DNA of 8,805 bases, from contig JAEYYS010000461.1 in assembly GCA_023428335.1 (NCBI GenBank), positions 1-8,805 on the forward strand, written 5' to 3'. The notes beneath the pieces were generated by a model. It was not told the origin of the DNA. It worked only from the letters and a program-made list of their open reading frames with translations, and did no database searches. The position numbers and the translations under genes are program-made. The DNA is from Verrucomicrobiota bacterium. GTDB lineage: Bacteria > Verrucomicrobiota > Verrucomicrobiia > Verrucomicrobiales > Verrucomicrobiaceae. Positions within the stretch are counted from its first letter, which is position 1, and each line of letters starts with the position of its first letter. This document shows positions 5,698 through 8,805 of this stretch, in pieces.

Positions 5698-7257
5698 TCA
5701 GCGGGTGATCTCAAGAGACCTTTCCCAACCCTGCAGCAGCTGTTGCAGGCGGGCGACGCGTTCGGGTTCGGAGGCGGCACGATTCTGCGCTTCGCCGAGG
5801 TCCTCGTCCAGCCGGTACAGTTCGGCGGGTTGGCGACCCGGCGGTTGCACGAGTTTCCAGGGGCCGAGTCGGACCGCGCGCGGGCCGCCGGGGCCGGTGT
5901 GACGCCAAAACAGGGCACGTTCCGGCAGGGCGGCATCCTCGGTCAGCAACGGCACCAATGAAACGCCATCGAAGGCCTTCGCCGAGTCGGTCGCTGGCGC
6001 ATCCAGACCGGCGAACTCCAGAAAGGTGGGCGCCAAATCCATGCTCATCGCGGTGGCAGTGGTGACGCGGCCGGCCGGGATGCGGCCCGGCCAGCGGGCG
6101 ATGCCGGGCACGCGATGACCGCCTTCATGGACGTCGCCCTTCTGACCGCGCAATGGACCGTTGTTGGAGATGCCCTGGGTCCAGGCCTTGGCGTAGCGAC
6201 GGTAGCCGCCGTTGTCGGAGGTGAAGACCACGAGCGTGCGCTCGTCGAGGTTGTGCTCGCGCAGGGCCACCAGCACGCGGCCGACACCGGCATCGAGGGA
6301 TTCAATCATGCGCACCACGGTTTGAGCGACCTCCTCCGGCGCGTGCGGGCCGAGCTTGCTGTTGGGGCCGGGCTCGTTGCTGTTGAAGGCCACACCCGAT
6401 TGACGAGTGCCGCGATTGGCATCGTCGGGGGTCTGCCAGGGGAAATGGATGGCAAGGTGCGGCAGGTAGAGAAAGAAGGGCCGATGGTGCTGCTCACCGA
6501 TGAAGCGCACGGCATGATCGGTCAGCACCTCGGTGACATAGCCGCTCTCGTCGACGCGCGTTTCATTGTGCCACCAATCCTCAACGCCGGTGCGGTCGAG
6601 CTTGGCAAAGTAGTCGCCGCAGCCGCAGGTCAGGCCGCGAAACTCGTCGAACCCATGGCGCACCGGGTTGCTGTCCATGTGCTTGCCGAGATGCCACTTG
6701 CCAAAGATGGCGGTGGCGTAACCGGCGGCGCGCAGACGCGTGGCCAGCGTCACCTCGCCGCGGTTGCGCGGGGCGCCGAGGCCGTTGTCATGCCAGTCGG
6801 TCGGCAGGGCGGTCTCAATGCCGAGCCGGTGCGGGTAGCGACCCGTGAGCAGGGCGGCGCGCGTCGGCGAACAGACGCTGCCGTTGCTGTGGAAGTCGGT
6901 GAAGCGGACACCTTCGGAGGCGAGCCGGTCGAGATGCGGTGTGCGCGCCTGGCCACCGTAGCAGCCAAGGTCGCCGTAACCGAGGTCATCGGCGACGATG
7001 AGCACGAAATTGGGAGGTACGGCTGGGGCAGCCTGAGCGAAGCCGGCCAGGAGAATCAGGGATGCCGCCAGGCTGAGCAGAGCGAGCCAGCTTCGTGCAC
7101 GGGCGGGCAGGGTACTTTCGAGCTTTAGCTCGTGGGGATGTGACAGGGTGCAGGCGCGCTGAAGCGCTGGAGTACCTTGGCGTGGCGTGGCAGCACAAGA
7201 GTGTGTTGAAACACGGGAGTGCGTTGGCGGCACCACAGCAGTCCGAAGATGGGTCAT
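5698..7257 (-). CDS. Secreted sulfatase B (arylsulfatase-type) with a repeat-containing leader
   Basis: From the ATG at 7257 the protein has 519 residues. The core begins at PPNFVLIVADDLGYGDLGCYG (metal-binding Asp90-Asp91). The formylglycine motif is CSPTR at 129-133 (Cys129). GKWHLG at 186-191, HLAIHFPW at 267-274, TSDNGG at 346-351 and GQKGDVHEGGHRVPG at 371-385 complete a normal sulfatase active site. The start codon overlaps the stop of sulfatase A as ATGA, which favours translational coupling at this ATG. However, the hydrophobic signal segment (WLALLSLAASLILLAGFAQA) only begins at residue 57. Residues 28-49 are the translation of repeat copy 2. No ATG, GTG or TTG lies in frame between the repeat and the signal segment. 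So either the long leader is translated, or a rarer start such as CTG is used. GTG codons at residues 8 and 9 are the other near-start options. The substrate is unknown. Confidence 0.9.
   Translation of the reverse strand: MTHLRTAVVPPTHSRVSTHSCAATPRQGTPALQRACTLSHPHELKLESTLPARARSWLALLSLAASLILLAGFAQAAPAVPPNFVLIVADDLGYGDLGCYGGQARTPHLDRLASEGVRFTDFHSNGSVCSPTRAALLTGRYPHRLGIETALPTDWHDNGLGAPRNRGEVTLATRLRAAGYATAIFGKWHLGKHMDSNPVRHGFDEFRGLTCGCGDYFAKLDRTGVEDWWHNETRVDESGYVTEVLTDHAVRFIGEQHHRPFFLYLPHLAIHFPWQTPDDANRGTRQSGVAFNSNEPGPNSKLGPHAPEEVAQTVVRMIESLDAGVGRVLVALREHNLDERTLVVFTSDNGGYRRYAKAWTQGISNNGPLRGQKGDVHEGGHRVPGIARWPGRIPAGRVTTATAMSMDLAPTFLEFAGLDAPATDSAKAFDGVSLVPLLTEDAALPERALFWRHTGPGGPRAVRLGPWKLVQPPGRQPAELYRLDEDLGEAQNRAASEPERVARLQQLLQGWERSLEITR
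7112..7175. repeat. REPIN-like 64-base palindromic element, copy 2
   Basis: This copy has the same length and ends as copy 1 (GTACT...AGTAC). Bases 1-22 differ from copy 1 at one position, C to T in the loop of the left hairpin (7119-7132), which leaves its stem intact. Bases 43-64 are identical, including the right hairpin (7156-7167). The other 11 of 12 differences fall in the 20-base central spacer. The element lies inside the open reading frame of sulfatase B, before its signal segment. In that frame it has no stop and encodes residues resembling TPALQRA...ELKLEST. The same minus-strand frame of copy 1 gives nearly the same peptide. Confidence 0.85.
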
Positions 7258-8687
7258 GGCTGGCGGGGCTTGGGGGTTTTTGCCGGTGCAATCGGATAGT
7301 TCGGGTCGGGGCTGGCGGCGCTGTCGAGCAGGCGTTCCAGGCGGGCAACGACCTCGGGATGGCGACTGGCGACATCTTGACTCTCCGCTGCATCGTAGCG
7401 CAGGTCATACAGTTCCAGCGGCCGGCCCGCCCCTGGGCGCACGGCCTTCCAGTCGCCCTGGCGCAGGGCCTGCTTGTACAGGCCGCGCGTGTGGCCGTAG
7501 TCCCAGTAGAGGAAGTCGCGCTCCGGCGCGGCGCCGCCTTCGAGGGTGGCGAGCACGGAGCGACCCTCGACCTGAGTCCGCACGGCTTGCCCGGCGATCT
7601 GGGCCAGTGTCGGTAGCAAATCCCAATGAGCCCAAACCGCGTCACTCACCGCTCCCGCCGGCACGCGCCCGGGCCAGCGCACCAGCATGGGCACGCGGAT
7701 GCCACCCTCATAAAGATCGCGTTTGCTGCCGCGCAGCGGACCGGCGCTCTGGAAGAAGGCGGGATCATGCTTGGCCTCGGTCGAGGGACCGTTGTCGCTG
7801 GTGAAAAGCACAAGGGTGTCGCGCTCAAGGCCGAGTTCCCGCAGACGGTCCATGAGTCGGCCGACATCGCGATCGATCATGGTCACCATGGCCGCATAAT
7901 TCTTCTCCACCTGCGGCCAGTCGCGGTCGCTGTAGGGGGCGTCTCTGGGCACGATCTGCGAGTCGTCCGACTTCAGCGGGTAGTCCGACCAGTGCGGCAG
8001 GGTGTAGGCGAGGTAGAGGAAAAAGGGCTGCTCTCGTTGCGCGCCGACAAACTCCAGGGCGCGCTCGGTGAACAGGTCGTGGGTGTACTGTTGCTTGCGC
8101 TCACCACGGTTGCCCGGCAGCAGGACGACACGGCCGCCGTCCCACAAGTGGTCCGGATAATAAAAGTGCGCCTGGTCCTGATCCTGGTGGCCGTAGAAGT
8201 GGTCGAAGCCCTGGCGCTCCGGCACGCCTTCGGAAGGATGCGTTCCGAGGCTCCACTTGCCGATGGCGCCAGTGCGGTAGCCGGCCGGTTTCAAGACCTC
8301 GGCAAGGGTCAGATCCTCGTCGCGCAGGGAGATCCCGTGCGGGATGTTGTCGCGGATGCGGCCGTGGCCGTTGTGCCGGCCGGTCATCAGGCAGCAGCGC
8401 GAGGGCGCACACACGGAGGAACCGGCATAAACCTGGGTGAACCGCGTGCCCTCGGCGGCCAATTGATCGAGGTGCGGGGTCAGGATTTGTTTTTGGCCGT
8501 AGCAGCCGAGGTCGCCGTAGCCGAGGTCATCGCAGAGGATGAGCAGGATGTTGGGTGGAGCGGCTTGGACGCTGCCGATCAGGCCGAGTAGCAGAAGCAA
8601 AAGCAGAGGATTCACTCTGCCTGTTAAGATCAACCGGTGCCTTCGGCAACGACCGGTGCATGCCCCTTCTTGAAGCGGATTGCGCAT
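7254..8687 (-). CDS. Secreted sulfatase A (arylsulfatase-type)
   Basis: The ATG at 8687 is chosen because GGAGG precedes it by 6 bases, the best ribosome site in the window. It gives 477 residues. The frame is open to an ATG at 8714, but that start has no such site and would overlap the preceding gene. A GTG at 8615 or TTG at 8633 would give a shorter, more ordinary signal peptide. The Leu-rich signal core is NPLLLLLLLGLIGSVQA, followed by PPNILLILCDDLGYGDLGCYG (metal Asp53-Asp54). CAPSR at 93-97 provides Cys93 for formylglycine, and GKWSLG (143-148), TSDNG (296-300) and GSKRDLYEGGIRVP complete the core. GKWSLG together with QAHFYYPDHLW resembles sulfatases of the galactose/GalNAc-sulfate type (SulfAtlas S1_16-like), a tentative placement. 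The stop overlaps the start of sulfatase B as ATGA. Confidence 0.9.
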   Translation of the reverse strand: MRNPLQEGACTGRCRRHRLILTGRVNPLLLLLLLGLIGSVQAAPPNILLILCDDLGYGDLGCYGQKQILTPHLDQLAAEGTRFTQVYAGSSVCAPSRCCLMTGRHNGHGRIRDNIPHGISLRDEDLTLAEVLKPAGYRTGAIGKWSLGTHPSEGVPERQGFDHFYGHQDQDQAHFYYPDHLWDGGRVVLLPGNRGERKQQYTHDLFTERALEFVGAQREQPFFLYLAYTLPHWSDYPLKSDDSQIVPRDAPYSDRDWPQVEKNYAAMVTMIDRDVGRLMDRLRELGLERDTLVLFTSDNGPSTEAKHDPAFFQSAGPLRGSKRDLYEGGIRVPMLVRWPGRVPAGAVSDAVWAHWDLLPTLAQIAGQAVRTQVEGRSVLATLEGGAAPERDFLYWDYGHTRGLYKQALRQGDWKAVRPGAGRPLELYDLRYDAAESQDVASRHPEVVARLERLLDSAASPDPNYPIAPAKTPKPRQP

Positions 8688-8698
8688 CCTTGACCTCC
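8688..8698 (-). promoter_or_regulatory. Ribosome binding site of sulfatase A
   Basis: On the minus strand GGAGG is followed by TCAAGG and then the ATG at 8687, a 6-base spacing. It is the only strong Shine-Dalgarno sequence I see in the window, and it decides the start of sulfatase A. It lies directly after the stop codon of the sialidase-like gene. Confidence 0.65.
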
Positions 8699-8701
8699 GC
8701 C

Positions 8702-8805
8702 TCACTCCGGCCACACGTCGCCTTGGATCGGCCGGGTGATCAGCCGTGCCGGGTCGAGCACGACGTGTTTGATGAACTCGCGGTTCCAGGTCTAGGTGAT
8801 GTGGA
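8702..8805 (-). pseudogene. 3' end of a sialidase/BNR-repeat gene with an in-frame TAG
   Basis: Reading the minus strand from the right edge gives HIT, then TAG at 8794-8792, then 29 residues (TWNREFIKHVVLDPARL...DVWPE) and a TGA at 8704-8702. The string HIT[Y]TW followed by an IKHVV-DP-type segment matches my memory of the C-terminal end of exo-alpha-sialidase-like BNR_2 proteins, where a Tyr stands at the position of the stop. Only this tail is in the window, so the rest of the gene, its catalytic residues and its activity cannot be judged. If the TAG is real, the product loses its last 30 residues, which include the final beta strand of the propeller. A sequencing or assembly error, or natural truncation, are alternatives. 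The gene would be the upstream neighbour of sulfatase A in the same operon. Confidence 0.6.

Noticed and set aside
4255..5961. 568-codon plus-strand open frame opposite sulfatases C and B
   Set aside because: It lies antisense across two clear sulfatase genes, crosses their junction, and has no domain or signal. Long antisense frames are expected in GC-rich coding DNA.
2500..7175. Composite transposon bounded by the two 64-base elements
   Set aside because: The elements are in direct orientation, no transposase lies between them, one sits inside a gene, and the enclosed segment cuts through the operon. Independent insertions fit better.
4228..8687. Recent tandem duplication of the sulfatase genes
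   Set aside because: The three proteins share only core sulfatase motifs and differ in length, formylglycine context and substrate-pocket motifs, so they are distinct subfamilies rather than fresh copies.

Overview
The window is GC-rich bacterial DNA that looks like a carbohydrate-degradation locus of a member of the PVC superphylum, most likely Verrucomicrobiota. This assignment is an inference. It rests on three secreted sulfatases in a row, a secreted DUF1080-type protein, a Tat-exported Gfo/Idh/MocA oxidoreductase whose N-terminus (IVPRHVLGG) is typical of that group, and weak or absent Shine-Dalgarno sequences at most starts. No RNA gene, CRISPR array, transposase or origin is visible.

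Layout. Positions 1-129 hold a terminator-like hairpin and a short leader. Two plus-strand genes follow: an exported Gfo/Idh/MocA oxidoreductase (130-1539) and, 5 bases later, a two-domain GNAT acetyltransferase (1545-2483). They converge on a minus-strand operon that fills the rest of the window. In transcription order, from the right edge, the operon holds the 3' end of a sialidase/BNR-repeat gene (to 8702), sulfatase A (8687-7254), sulfatase B (7257-5698), an iduronate-2-sulfatase-like sulfatase C (5679-4228), a DUF1080/concanavalin-like secreted protein (4183-3527) and an alpha/beta-hydrolase esterase (3540-2566). Gaps within the operon are 44 bases or fewer. There is an ATGA stop/start overlap between sulfatases A and B, and a 14-base overlap between the last two genes.

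Taken together, the operon products look like an exported set that strips sulfate, acyl and possibly terminal sugar groups from a sulfated glycan. All three sulfatases carry the Cys-type formylglycine motif (CAPSR, CSPTR, CNPSR), so a maturation enzyme must be encoded elsewhere. The actual glycan cannot be read from the sequence.

The most unusual features are these. (1) Two exactly 64-base copies of a REPIN-like element (2500-2563 and 7112-7175) have conserved hairpin arms and a diverged spacer. One copy sits in the convergent gene gap. The other lies, in frame and without a stop, inside the N-terminal leader of sulfatase B. (2) An in-frame TAG at 8792-8794 interrupts the conserved C-terminus of the sialidase-like gene; one base change would restore the family tyrosine.
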